Shown: positions 15,915-24,149 of the stretch, in pieces | Layout: each line of letters starts with the position of its first letter | How positions within the stretch are numbered: position 1 is the stretch's first letter | Assembly (NCBI RefSeq): GCF_026625805.1 | Contig: NZ_CP113064.1 | Location: 496,001 to 560,000 of the forward strand | DNA: 64,000 nucleotides | Direction: 5' to 3' | DNA from: Brevundimonas sp. SL130 | GTDB lineage: Bacteria; Pseudomonadota; Alphaproteobacteria; Caulobacterales; Caulobacteraceae | Notes under the pieces: generated by a model | What the model was told of the DNA's origin: nothing | Seen by the model: the letters and a program-made list of their open reading frames with translations, nothing else | Databases searched by the model: none | Program-made: the position numbers and the translations under genes

Positions 15915-16532
15915 GTGATCGGGCGATTGAGAGGCGTGCTGGCCGAGGTGGGGGAGGCGGACTGCCTGATCGACTGCGCCGGGGTCGGCTATGTGGTGTC
16001 GTGCGGGGCGCGGACCCTGGGGCGGCTGCCGGCGCCGGGCGATGAGGCCACGGTCCATGTCCATTCGCAGTGGAGCGAGGACGCGGGGCCGCGCCTGTAC
16101 GGATTTCTGACGCGGGACGAGCGGCGCGCCTTCACCACCCTGTTGGCCATTCAGGGCGTAGGGCCCAAGGCGGCGCTGGCGGTGCTGGACGTGCTGCCGC
16201 CCGGCGAACTGGCGGGCGCCGTGGCGCGCGAGGACAAGGCGGCGGTGGCGCGGGCCAATGGGGTGGGGCCGAAACTGGCGCTGCGGATCGTCACCGAACT
16301 GAAGGGCAAGCCGCTGGGGGACGTCAGTTTCGCGCCCACGGCGCCGGGCGTCCATGTCGAGATCGCGCCGCCGCCCCCGTCCCTGACGGGCGAGGCGGTG
16401 TCGGCCCTGCTGGGCCTGGGCGTGGCTGAGGTCAATGCGCGTCGGGCGGTGGATCAGGCCCTGATCCGGCTGGGCGAAGAGGCCGAACTGCCGGCGGTCA
16501 TCCGCGCGGCCCTGCAGGAGTTGGGGCGGTGA
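15915..16532 (+). CDS. ruvA: Holliday junction branch-migration protein RuvA
   Basis: 205 residues from the GTG at 15915 ([20 protein letters not shown]); the frame is open upstream only because it crosses the palindromic repeat. Domain I is the OB fold. Domain II has two helix-hairpin-helix motifs ([26 protein letters not shown]). After a Pro-rich linker, domain III ([20 protein letters not shown]) binds RuvB. The ggggagga just upstream is the ribosome site. Confidence 0.96.
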   Translation: MIGRLRGVLAEVGEADCLIDCAGVGYVVSCGARTLGRLPAPGDEATVHVHSQWSEDAGPRLYGFLTRDERRAFTTLLAIQGVGPKAALAVLDVLPPGELAGAVAREDKAAVARANGVGPKLALRIVTELKGKPLGDVSFAPTAPGVHVEIAPPPPSLTGEAVSALLGLGVAEVNARRAVDQALIRLGEEAELPAVIRAALQELGR

Positions 16533-16737
16533 GTGAGTGGCGAGTGGGGGGTGAGTGGCGAGTGACGAGTGGCGAGTGGCGAGGCGTGAAAAGTGCTAGT
16601 GAGCAAGAGGTGAGCTGCGACCGGTCTTGGTTCACACAGGCTCGCTCACCCCTGCGCTCACTTCTCAGCTCACTATTCACTCGTCACTCGCCACTCGTCA
16701 CTCGCCACTCACCGGCCACTCGCCACGGCGATCAACC
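16533..16737. repeat. GAGTGGCGAGTGAC-type repeat array with inverted half, upstream of ruvB
   Basis: Near the ruvA end the plus strand has repeated gagtggcgagtg(acgagtgg) units. Near the ruvB start it has their complement (tcactcgccactcgtcactc), so the two sides can pair. The middle carries agtgctagtgagcaagagg (16592-16610), continuing to tgagc at 16615; the same 24 bases occur at 63089-63112 upstream of rppH. The array is open in one frame but is not coding in character. Confidence 0.85.
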
Positions 16738-17769
16738 ATGACCCGTATCATCTCCCCTGAGGCCGAAACGGGCGAAGCCTTCGACCGCGCCCTGCGGCCC
16801 CAGACCTTGTCCGAATTCGTCGGCCAGTCGCAGGCCAAGGGCAATCTGAAGGTCTTTATCGACGCTGCGCGCGGCCGGGCCGAGGCGCTGGACCATGTGC
16901 TGCTGTTCGGGCCGCCGGGACTGGGCAAGACCACCCTGGCCCAGATCGTGGCGCGCGAACTGGGGGTCGGGTTCCGAGCGACGTCGGGCCCCATCCTGGC
17001 CAAGGCGGGCGACTTGGCGGCGATCCTGACCAATCTGGAGCCGCGCGATGTGCTGTTCATCGACGAGATCCACCGGCTGAGCCCCAATGTCGAGGAGATC
17101 CTGTATCCGGCCATGGAGGACCATGTGCTGGACCTGATCATCGGCGAGGGACCGTCGGCGCGGTCGGTGCGGATCGATCTGGCGCCCTTCACCCTGGTCG
17201 GGGCGACGACGCGGGCGGGTCTGTTGGCCACGCCGCTGCGGGACCGGTTCGGCATTCCGCTGAGGCTGGAGTTCTATACCGCCGACGAACTGACGGCGGT
17301 GGTGCGCGGCACGGCGCGCAAGATGGGCGCGGCCATAGACGAGGGCGGCGCGCGCGAGATCGCGTCGCGGGCGCGCGGCACGCCCCGGATCGCCGGACGG
17401 CTGTTGCGGCGGGTGCGGGACTTCGCCTCGGCGGACGGCGCTGAGACCATTTCGAAACTGGTCGCGGCCAAGGCTCTGGCGCGGCTGGAGGTGGACGAGG
17501 CCGGGCTGGACAGTCTGGACCGGCGCTTCCTGAAGGCCCTGATCGAGAACTACGGCGGCGGGCCGGTGGGGATGGACACATTGGCGGCGGCGATCGCCGA
17601 GGCGCGCGACGCGGTCGAGGACGTGATCGAACCCTATCTGCTGCAACAGGGCTTCATCATGCGCACCCCCCGCGGTCGCATGGCCTGCGCCAAGGCCTAT
17701 GCACACCTGGGCCTGAGCGCGCCGCCCCCGCCCGCCGCCGGTCCCGTCCCGGGCGACTTGTTCGAATGA
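16738..17769 (+). CDS. ruvB: Holliday junction DNA helicase RuvB
   Basis: 343 residues from the ATG at 16738 ([20 protein letters not shown]), the usual length. AAA+ motifs: Walker [14 protein letters not shown] near 62-74, Walker [10 protein letters not shown], sensor 1 in [18 protein letters not shown] and a C-terminal winged-helix domain after [17 protein letters not shown]. It drives branch migration as a hexamer with RuvA. Its stop overlaps the next start as ATGA (17766-17769), so brnT is translationally coupled to it. Confidence 0.97.
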   Translation: MTRIISPEAETGEAFDRALRPQTLSEFVGQSQAKGNLKVFIDAARGRAEALDHVLLFGPPGLGKTTLAQIVARELGVGFRATSGPILAKAGDLAAILTNLEPRDVLFIDEIHRLSPNVEEILYPAMEDHVLDLIIGEGPSARSVRIDLAPFTLVGATTRAGLLATPLRDRFGIPLRLEFYTADELTAVVRGTARKMGAAIDEGGAREIASRARGTPRIAGRLLRRVRDFASADGAETISKLVAAKALARLEVDEAGLDSLDRRFLKALIENYGGGPVGMDTLAAAIAEARDAVEDVIEPYLLQQGFIMRTPRGRMACAKAYAHLGLSAPPPPAAGPVPGDLFE

Positions 17770-18026
17770 AGATCGCGTTCGATCCGGGCAAGGACGCGAG
17801 CAATCGGGAGAAGCATGGGGTGTCCCTGGCCCGCGCCGGCGACATCGATCTCCGCACTGCCTATGTCCTTGCGGACGACCGTCAGGATTACGGCGAGCCA
17901 CGATGGCGGGCCTATGGTATGCTGGACGGGCGGCTGCACATGCTGGCTTTCACCTTCCGGGACGGAATATTGAGGGCCATCAGTCTGCGGCGAGCAAACG
18001 CCAAGGAGACCAGACGCTATGGCTGA
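17766..18026 (+). CDS. brnT: BrnT-family toxin
   Basis: 86 residues ([20 protein letters not shown]), the usual size and pattern of BrnT ribonuclease-like toxins: FDPxKxxxNxxKHGVS near the start, [20 protein letters not shown] in the middle and [17 protein letters not shown] at the end. BrnT inhibits translation and is neutralised by BrnA. The ATG overlaps the ruvB stop (ATGA), and the end overlaps brnA by eight bases. Toxin-first order is normal for this pair; coupling to ruvB is not. Confidence 0.85.
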   Translation: MKIAFDPGKDASNREKHGVSLARAGDIDLRTAYVLADDRQDYGEPRWRAYGMLDGRLHMLAFTFRDGILRAISLRRANAKETRRYG

Positions 18027-18294
18027 TCCCAAACTCAGCCTTGATCCGAGCGACCCCGAAGATGTCGAGATCGACGATCAGGACAATCCGGAGTGGACCG
18101 AAGAGGATTTCGCCAAGGCGCAGCCTCTGCGGGAAGCCCTGCCCGATCTCTATGCCCAGATTGTCGCTGAGCGCGAGGTCGGGTTGAAGCTGCCCGCCGC
18201 CACTATTCGCGCCTTCGCCGAAGAGGGCGAAGACTGGCGCGAGCGGATGGCCGATGCGCTGACAGAAGCGGCGCGCAAGAAGCAGGCCGCCTGA
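18019..18294 (+). CDS. brnA: BrnA-family antitoxin
   Basis: 91 residues ([20 protein letters not shown]), with the diagnostic DNPEWTEEDFAKAQPL near residues 28-43. The C-terminus (VGLKLPAATIRAFAEEGEDW) is where BrnA proteins carry a ribbon-helix-helix DNA-binding part. It would bind BrnT and repress the pair. The usual promoter position in front of brnT is occupied by ruvB coding sequence, so autoregulation would have to act inside ruvB. Confidence 0.8.
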   Translation: MADPKLSLDPSDPEDVEIDDQDNPEWTEEDFAKAQPLREALPDLYAQIVAEREVGLKLPAATIRAFAEEGEDWRERMADALTEAARKKQAA

Positions 18295-18370
18295 TTGGGG
18301 CCTGATCTCCAATAGACGGTTGCCAAGCGGGTCGAGCGGGGGTTTGCTGTCGCCGAACCGGAGCCGCCCG

Positions 18371-19834
18371 ATGATACTGCGCACCTTGGCCATCCTTGCG
18401 GTCGTGTCCGGGCTGGCGGCCTTGGCCTCGCCCGTGAAGGCGTCGACGCCGGTGTTCACCGACACCCCCTGTCCGGCGGAGTGGCCGACGGGCGTTCGCG
18501 AGGTGCGGTGCGGAACCCTGACGGTCGATGAGGCGCGCGACGGATCGACCGACCGGCGCATCGGCGTCGCCGTGGTGATCCTGAAAGCTAGCCAGCCCTA
18601 CAAGGACGCCTCGGGTCATTTCCTGCCGCCGGTGGTGATGTTTCATGGTGGACCCGGCGGGGCGCTGACGCCCGGCGCCGGCCGCCTGCTGGGCGCCCTG
18701 TTGCGCCGGCCGGATCTGGCGGCGGTCGACCAGGATATGATCCTGTTCGACCAGAGGGGCGGGGGGCGCAGCGATCCGTCTATGGACTGTCCGGGGGTCG
18801 AACTGACTGACGCGGGGCCGCCGACGGACCAGGATCGCGACGGGTTGATCGCCTGTCTGAAAACCTATCAGGCGCAAGGTGTCGACCTGCGCTGGTACAA
18901 CGCCGCCGCCATCGCCGACGATGTGCGCGACCTGACCCAGGCCCTGGGGCTGGAGAAGATCGACCTGCGCGGGGGCTCCTATGGGCCGCGGATCGAGGCG
19001 GCGGTGATCACCCACCAGCCGCAGATCGTGCGCGCTGCGGTGATGGACAGCCCCTGGCCGCCCGAAGGCAACTGGGCCGTCGGCACGCCGGAGCAGGTGT
19101 CCACGGCGGTGCGGCTGATCCTGACCAAATGCGCGGCCCAGGCCGACTGCACGGCGCGCCATCCGGCCCTCCAGGCGCGGTTCGAGGCCGAGGCGCGCAA
19201 ATGGCTGGCCGGACCGGTCACGGGCAAGGACGGGCGCACCTTCACCGTCGATGACCTGTCCGCCTTCCTGATGGACACCACCTACAGCGGCCAGGGCGTG
19301 CGCCGCCTGCCCGCCGATCTGGACCGGATCATCGCCGGCGACCTGACGCCGGTGGCCGAGGTCGCGGAGAACCGGACCTATTATTTCGAGGGCCAGCACA
19401 TGGCCCATCTTTGCAAAGAGGAACTGCCGTTCGAATCCAAGGCGCGGCTGGCGGCCGGGGCGGCTGGCGATCCTGTGGCGCAGGTGCTGGTTCCCTCGCT
19501 GGCGCGTCTGTTCGACGTCTGCGCGGCCGTTGATGTGGGCGCTGCCGACCCGGTCGAGAATCTGCCCGTGACCACGACCATTCCCACCCTGTTCGTCGCC
19601 GCCGAAATCGACCCGGGTTGCCCGCCCCATCTGACCGAGGCCGCCGCCAAGGGATATGCCGGCAGCCAGGTTGTCATCGTCACGAACGCCACCCACGGCG
19701 TGATCGACGCCAGCCCCTGCACCCGCCGCATGGCGCGCGACTTTCTGCGCGATCCGTCCGCGCCGGTGGACCGCACCTGTCTGCCGGCGACCGATACGCC
19801 GCTGGACTTCATAGAGGACGCCGCCGCGACCTGA
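18371..19834 (+). CDS. Exported alpha/beta hydrolase, prolyl/tripeptidyl aminopeptidase-like (S33)
   Basis: 487 residues from ATG 18371. Signal peptide MILRTLAILAVVSGLAALAS; oxyanion region HGGPGGA; DQRGGGRSDPS, typical of proline-iminopeptidase relatives; nucleophile Ser in LRGGSYGPR; candidate Asp in EIDPGCPP and His in NATHGVID near the C-terminus. It probably removes N-terminal residues from peptides in the periplasm. Cysteine pairs (TPCPAEWP, VRCGTL, MDCPG, ACLKTY) fit an exported protein. Confidence 0.82.
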   Translation: MILRTLAILAVVSGLAALASPVKASTPVFTDTPCPAEWPTGVREVRCGTLTVDEARDGSTDRRIGVAVVILKASQPYKDASGHFLPPVVMFHGGPGGALTPGAGRLLGALLRRPDLAAVDQDMILFDQRGGGRSDPSMDCPGVELTDAGPPTDQDRDGLIACLKTYQAQGVDLRWYNAAAIADDVRDLTQALGLEKIDLRGGSYGPRIEAAVITHQPQIVRAAVMDSPWPPEGNWAVGTPEQVSTAVRLILTKCAAQADCTARHPALQARFEAEARKWLAGPVTGKDGRTFTVDDLSAFLMDTTYSGQGVRRLPADLDRIIAGDLTPVAEVAENRTYYFEGQHMAHLCKEELPFESKARLAAGAAGDPVAQVLVPSLARLFDVCAAVDVGAADPVENLPVTTTIPTLFVAAEIDPGCPPHLTEAAAKGYAGSQVVIVTNATHGVIDASPCTRRMARDFLRDPSAPVDRTCLPATDTPLDFIEDAAAT

Positions 19835-19836
19835 CC

Positions 19837-20217
19837 ATGCTGCGACGAGAGGGTTTTCGACCATTCCCCCGGGTGTTCGTGGCGGTTCTGTTCGGACTGG
19901 TCGCCCTTGTCGCTGCGGGGTGGGGCGCCTGGATGATGACCCATGGCGTGCGCGTCGCACCGCAGGAGGCGCCGGTGGAGCGCGCGACGCGGCAGATCCG
20001 CGAGCAGTTGGGGCGCGACGCTGAGCTGCGTTATGCGGAACTGGGCGAGAAGCGCGCCGCCTGCGGCTATGTCGGACGGGTTCGTGGCGGTCCGGCGGTC
20101 GGTTTCGTCTCCCTGACCAATCGCATCCTGTTCAGCGACGACCCGCTGCCCACCGAATTCCGCGAGATGCGCGAACGCTATTGTCCCGGCTTCCTGACCG
20201 CCCCGCCGACGCGCTAG
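19837..20217 (+). CDS. Single-pass membrane protein of unknown function
   Basis: 126 residues from the ATG at 19837, three bases after the hydrolase stop. One N-terminal transmembrane helix (RVFVAVLFGLVALVAAGWGA) precedes a soluble part that would face the periplasm, containing CGYVGR and a late Cys (RERYCPGF). The spacing suggests one transcript with the preceding hydrolase, and ybgC begins ten bases later. Family not recognised. Confidence 0.65.
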   Translation: MLRREGFRPFPRVFVAVLFGLVALVAAGWGAWMMTHGVRVAPQEAPVERATRQIREQLGRDAELRYAELGEKRAACGYVGRVRGGPAVGFVSLTNRILFSDDPLPTEFREMRERYCPGFLTAPPTR

Positions 20218-20226
20218 ACTGGATTC

Positions 20227-20685
20227 ATGACCGATCTGCCTACAGCCGGCCGTTTCGACGGACGCGATCACCTGTTGCCGGTGCGCGTCTATTATGAGGA
20301 CACGGATTTCACTGGTCTGGTCTATCACGCCAACTATGTCCGCTATTTCGAGCGGGGCCGGTCGGACTTTCTGCGGGCCATCGGCGTGGGCCATGTCGAT
20401 CTGCTGGAGCAGGACGAGCCCCTGGCCTTCGTCGTGTCGGAACTGAACATCCGCTATCTGAAGCCGGCGCGGATCGACGACGCCCTGGTGGTGCGCACCG
20501 TCTATGAGCAGGTGAAGGGGGTGAGGCTGATCATCCGCCAGAGCGTGGAACGGGCCGGAGAGGTGCTGTGCCGGGCCGAGGTGACGGCGGTCTGCATCCA
20601 TCTGGACGGCCGGCCGCGCCGACCGTCGAGGGGGCTGGTCGCGAAGGTCACGCCGTGGCTGGCGAAAGCCGCTGTCGCCGATTAG
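20227..20685 (+). CDS. ybgC: YbgC-type acyl-CoA thioester hydrolase of the tol-pal cluster
   Basis: 152 residues. VYYEDTDFTGLVYHANYVRY near residues 20-40 holds the catalytic Asp and the HANYVRYFERGRSDFLR signature of YbgC. Family members are cytoplasmic thioesterases encoded at the head of tol-pal operons. Here it is followed by one extra gene before tolQ. Confidence 0.93.
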   Translation: MTDLPTAGRFDGRDHLLPVRVYYEDTDFTGLVYHANYVRYFERGRSDFLRAIGVGHVDLLEQDEPLAFVVSELNIRYLKPARIDDALVVRTVYEQVKGVRLIIRQSVERAGEVLCRAEVTAVCIHLDGRPRRPSRGLVAKVTPWLAKAAVAD

Positions 20686-20714
20686 GATCAGACGAACTCG
20701 GGGGAGATCAGACC

Positions 20715-21140
20715 ATGGAAAATCAGGGAATCACCGCCAGCGCGGTCATCGTGAGCTTCCTGCTGCTGGTCCTTGTGATCGGCGGCGGCCTGGCCGGCTG
20801 CCCCTATTACAAGGTCTGGGAACGCAAGATGGCGGGGCAGGCTGAGCTGCAATACCAGCAGGGCGCGCGCCAGGCCCTGATCGCCCAGGCGGCGGCCGAG
20901 GACGAGGCCGCCATCAAACGGGCCGAGGCGGCGACGCGCCGGGTGCTGGGCTGGACCGACGCGGCCAAGCGCGGTTGCGAGGCCCTGGGCCGCCCCGGCG
21001 ACCGGGCCTGCGAGGAACAGCTGGTCCGCGACGCCGCCACCTATTCCATCGCCAAGGAAGGCCACGAGGGCGTGATCATCAGCGTCGGCGCACCGGTCTC
21101 CGTCGCGGTCGATCCGAACCGTCGTCCGGCGTCGGAGTGA
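20715..21140 (+). CDS. Membrane-anchored small protein between ybgC and tolQ, unknown
   Basis: 141 residues from ATG 20715 (preceded by GGGGAG). An N-terminal anchor (AVIVSFLLLVLVIGGGLAGC) precedes a helical, charged segment (AELQYQQGARQALIAQAAAE, AIKRAEAATRRVL). A Cys pair follows (RGCEALGRPGDRACEE), and the end is hydrophobic (GVIISVGAPVSVAV). The anchor-plus-helix layout vaguely recalls band-7-like fragments, but no family can be named. Its place inside the tol cluster suggests an envelope role by context only. Confidence 0.65.
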   Translation: MENQGITASAVIVSFLLLVLVIGGGLAGCPYYKVWERKMAGQAELQYQQGARQALIAQAAAEDEAAIKRAEAATRRVLGWTDAAKRGCEALGRPGDRACEEQLVRDAATYSIAKEGHEGVIISVGAPVSVAVDPNRRPASE

Positions 21141-21280
21141 TCTGGATGACGCGCCTGTCAGGTGACGGGCGTCCTCTGGACCGCTAGAAGCCGCCCTCGC
21201 CACACAATGGTCACGCCCGCTCGGTCGAAGAGGGGGTCGCCTGTTTCCAACCCGCACCCGATTCCGCCCGGAGCGCCTGA

Positions 21281-22036
<756 letters not shown>

Positions 22037-22039
22037 GCC

Positions 22040-22495
22040 ATGGCGCTGGGCGGCGGTGCGAGCGGCGGCGGGTCGCGTCGCGGGCGGCGGGGGCGCAGAG
22101 GCCCCCTGACCGAGATCAATGTCACGCCCCTGGTGGACGTGATGCTGGTGCTGCTGATCATCTTCATGATCTCGGCGCCCCTTCTGACTGTGGGCGTGCC
22201 GGTCGAACTGCCCAAGACCGAGGCCAGCGCGGTCGAGACGAACAACGAACCCCTGTCGGTCAGCATCGACCAGCAGGGCGCCATCTTCATCGGCGACAGC
22301 GAGACCGCGTTCAATGACCTGGCCGTGCGTCTGCTGACCGAGGCGGGCGGATCGGACAAGGCGGCCGAGCGTCCGGTCTTCGTGCGGGCCGACGGCCGGG
22401 CCCCCTACCAGGCGGTGGCGCGGGTGATGGCGCGGCTGTCGGCCTCGGGTTTCACCAAGCTGAACCTGATCACCGACACGGCGCCGGAGGCCTGA
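22040..22495 (+). CDS. tolR: Tol-Pal proton-channel subunit TolR
   Basis: 151 residues: a basic, Gly/Arg-rich N-terminus, one transmembrane helix with the essential Asp (INVTPLVDVMLVLLIIFMIS) and a periplasmic ExbD-type domain (GAIFIGDSETAFNDLAVRLL, VFVRADGRAPYQAVARVMA). It forms the ion-conducting core with TolQ. It is tightly packed between tolQ and tolA. Confidence 0.95.
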   Translation: MALGGGASGGGSRRGRRGRRGPLTEINVTPLVDVMLVLLIIFMISAPLLTVGVPVELPKTEASAVETNNEPLSVSIDQQGAIFIGDSETAFNDLAVRLLTEAGGSDKAAERPVFVRADGRAPYQAVARVMARLSASGFTKLNLITDTAPEA

Positions 22496-22499
22496 TCGC

Positions 22500-23342
22500 T
22501 TGCGCCGTCCCGGTTCTTCAGAATCTTGGCCCGCCATTCTGGGGTCCATCGCCCTGCACGCCGGGGTGGTCGCGCTCGCCTTCGTTTCGTTTTCACACAA
22601 GGCGGAGGACGCCCCGCCGTTGGTGCATTCCGTGCCTGTCTCAATCGTTTCCGAGACGGTGATTGAGGCCGCAGCCGCTGACAATCCCCAGCCGGAACCC
22701 TCGCCCGACGACGCCGCGACCGCGCCGGTGAGCGCGCCGGAGACGCCGACGCCGCCGGTCCCTCAGCCCACGCCGCCGCCGCCGACCCCAACGCCCGCGC
22801 CGCCGCGTCCGACCCCACGGCCGACGCCCGCGCCGCGTCCCACACCGCCCCGTCCGTCGCCGCCGACGCCTGAGAAGGCCCGCCCGACGCCGCCGCGTCC
22901 GACCCCGCCGACCCCCGCCCGGCCCGCGCCGAAACGCAATGAGCCCAGTCTGGATCTGGACGCCCTGGCCGGGCCGACCCGCAACACCAACCAGCGCGGA
23001 CGCCCGGCGACGGGGCAGCAGGGAGCGGGCAGCGCCTCACAGGCCACCGGGCCGCAGGTGACGGCCATCTTCAACCAGGTCTATCCGAACTGGGTTCTGC
23101 CCTGCGACATCCCCGGCGCCGACCAGCTTCGCATCCAGGTGGAGCTGACCCTGTCGCCGGACGGGCGGATCACGCGCGGGCCGACGCTGATCAATCCGCA
23201 GTCTTCGTCCGTCTATCGCGCCGCCGCCGACGGCGCCCTGCGCGCCCTGCGCCAGACCGCGCCGTTCGACGTGCCCGAGGGCTTCCCCGGCGGAGCCTAT
23301 CGTCCGACGTTCAACACGGAACGGGCCTGTCGCAATCGCTGA
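22500..23342 (+). CDS. tolA: TolA-like protein with proline-rich spacer
   Basis: 280 residues from a TTG at 22500, four bases after tolR. One membrane anchor (ILGSIALHAGVVALAFVSF); then from about 60 to 150 a spacer built of PTP, PRPTP and APRPTPPRP units instead of the Ala/Lys/Glu helix of enteric TolA; then a TonB/TolA-type C-terminal domain (QLRIQVELTLSPDGRITRGP, AADGALRALRQTAPFDVPEG). It transmits TolQR energy to TolB-Pal across the periplasm. Two late Cys (LPCDIPG, ERACRNR) could form a disulfide. Confidence 0.88.
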   Translation: MRRPGSSESWPAILGSIALHAGVVALAFVSFSHKAEDAPPLVHSVPVSIVSETVIEAAAADNPQPEPSPDDAATAPVSAPETPTPPVPQPTPPPPTPTPAPPRPTPRPTPAPRPTPPRPSPPTPEKARPTPPRPTPPTPARPAPKRNEPSLDLDALAGPTRNTNQRGRPATGQQGAGSASQATGPQVTAIFNQVYPNWVLPCDIPGADQLRIQVELTLSPDGRITRGPTLINPQSSSVYRAAADGALRALRQTAPFDVPEGFPGGAYRPTFNTERACRNR

Positions 23343-23345
23343 GCG

Positions 23346-23783
23346 TCAGGCGTTGGTGATCAGGTGAAGGGCCGCTCGGCCGCCCTTGACCGCGTCCGGC
23401 GAAAGGCGGCGATCAAGCGTCGCCAAGCGACCACCGTTCGAGACGGCCAGAGCCAGTAGATAGGCATCGGTGATCTGTTCGGGCGTCGTCAGGGCCGATG
23501 GATCGAACAGGCGATCGTTGGCCAGACTGATGGCGTCCGGCCAGAAGACGTGACCCGCCATGTCCCGCAACAGTTCGAGAATCCGAACGACCTCGGACGG
23601 AGGTCCGACCGGATTGCGATAGCGACTGTTGCCGACAATCCGGACCAGGCCGTTCTCGGTTATCGGACAGGTGGCCCATGACCGGGCGGCCTCGCGATGA
23701 AACCAACCGTTTGCCGTGTCGTGAAAGACGTGACGCGGATCGACGAGGGCGATCAGCACGTTGACGTCCAACAGATAGGTCAA
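23346..23783 (-). CDS. vapC: VapC-type PIN-domain toxin
   Basis: 145 residues from a TTG at 23783 that overlaps the antitoxin stop (TTGA). The PIN acidic residues are present: Asp in TYLLDVNVLIALVD, Glu in CPITENGLVRIV, Asp in EQITDAYLLALA and Asp in LATLDRRLS. VapC toxins are RNases that cut tRNA or rRNA when the antitoxin is lost. The gene ends three bases from the tolA stop on the other strand. Confidence 0.88.
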   Translation of the reverse strand: MTYLLDVNVLIALVDPRHVFHDTANGWFHREAARSWATCPITENGLVRIVGNSRYRNPVGPPSEVVRILELLRDMAGHVFWPDAISLANDRLFDPSALTTPEQITDAYLLALAVSNGGRLATLDRRLSPDAVKGGRAALHLITNA

Positions 23784-24007
23784 GGCAGTTCGTCGCGGAG
23801 CGCGTTGACATCCTCCAGCGTGACCATTGGTCCCGGTCGATCTGGCAGAAGGGGAACGCCATTGCGAAAGCGGACGGTCGTCTCCCGCTTTTGCAGCGCC
23901 TGTCGCGCGAGCTCGGACACCACTTCGCCGACCGTTCGGTCTTGATGGACCGCGATGGCTCGTGCGGCGTTCAGCACGTCGTCGTCGATGGCGAGGGTGG
24001 TGCGCAT
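23780..24007 (-). CDS. vapB: VapB-type antitoxin (ribbon-helix-helix)
   Basis: 75 residues from the ATG at 24007 (MRTTLAIDDDVLNAARAIAV); an ATG seven codons upstream is possible. The start TTLAIDDDVLNAARAIA is the ribbon-helix-helix DNA-binding fold, followed by TVGEVVSELARQALQ and a C-terminal toxin-binding tail. It would neutralise VapC and repress its own promoter in the 24008-24149 gap shared with tolB; that gap contains catcacg-type direct repeats near 24022-24040. Confidence 0.82.
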   Translation of the reverse strand: MRTTLAIDDDVLNAARAIAVHQDRTVGEVVSELARQALQKRETTVRFRNGVPLLPDRPGPMVTLEDVNALRDELP

Positions 24008-24149
24008 GGATGGAAGATAGTGCATCACGCATCACGCATCAATGTGATCGCCCTGTCCCGAAAGTCGCCCCATTCGCCATGAAGCTGGCGATTGTCACAC
24101 GACCCGGCGATAAGGGGCGGCGATCCTTCGATATTTACGGGAGCATTCC

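Noticed and set aside
16533..16737. An N-terminal extension of RuvB through the repeat array
   Set aside because: The extension is made of Ser/His/Thr-rich repeat translation; normal RuvB starts at the ATG 16738.
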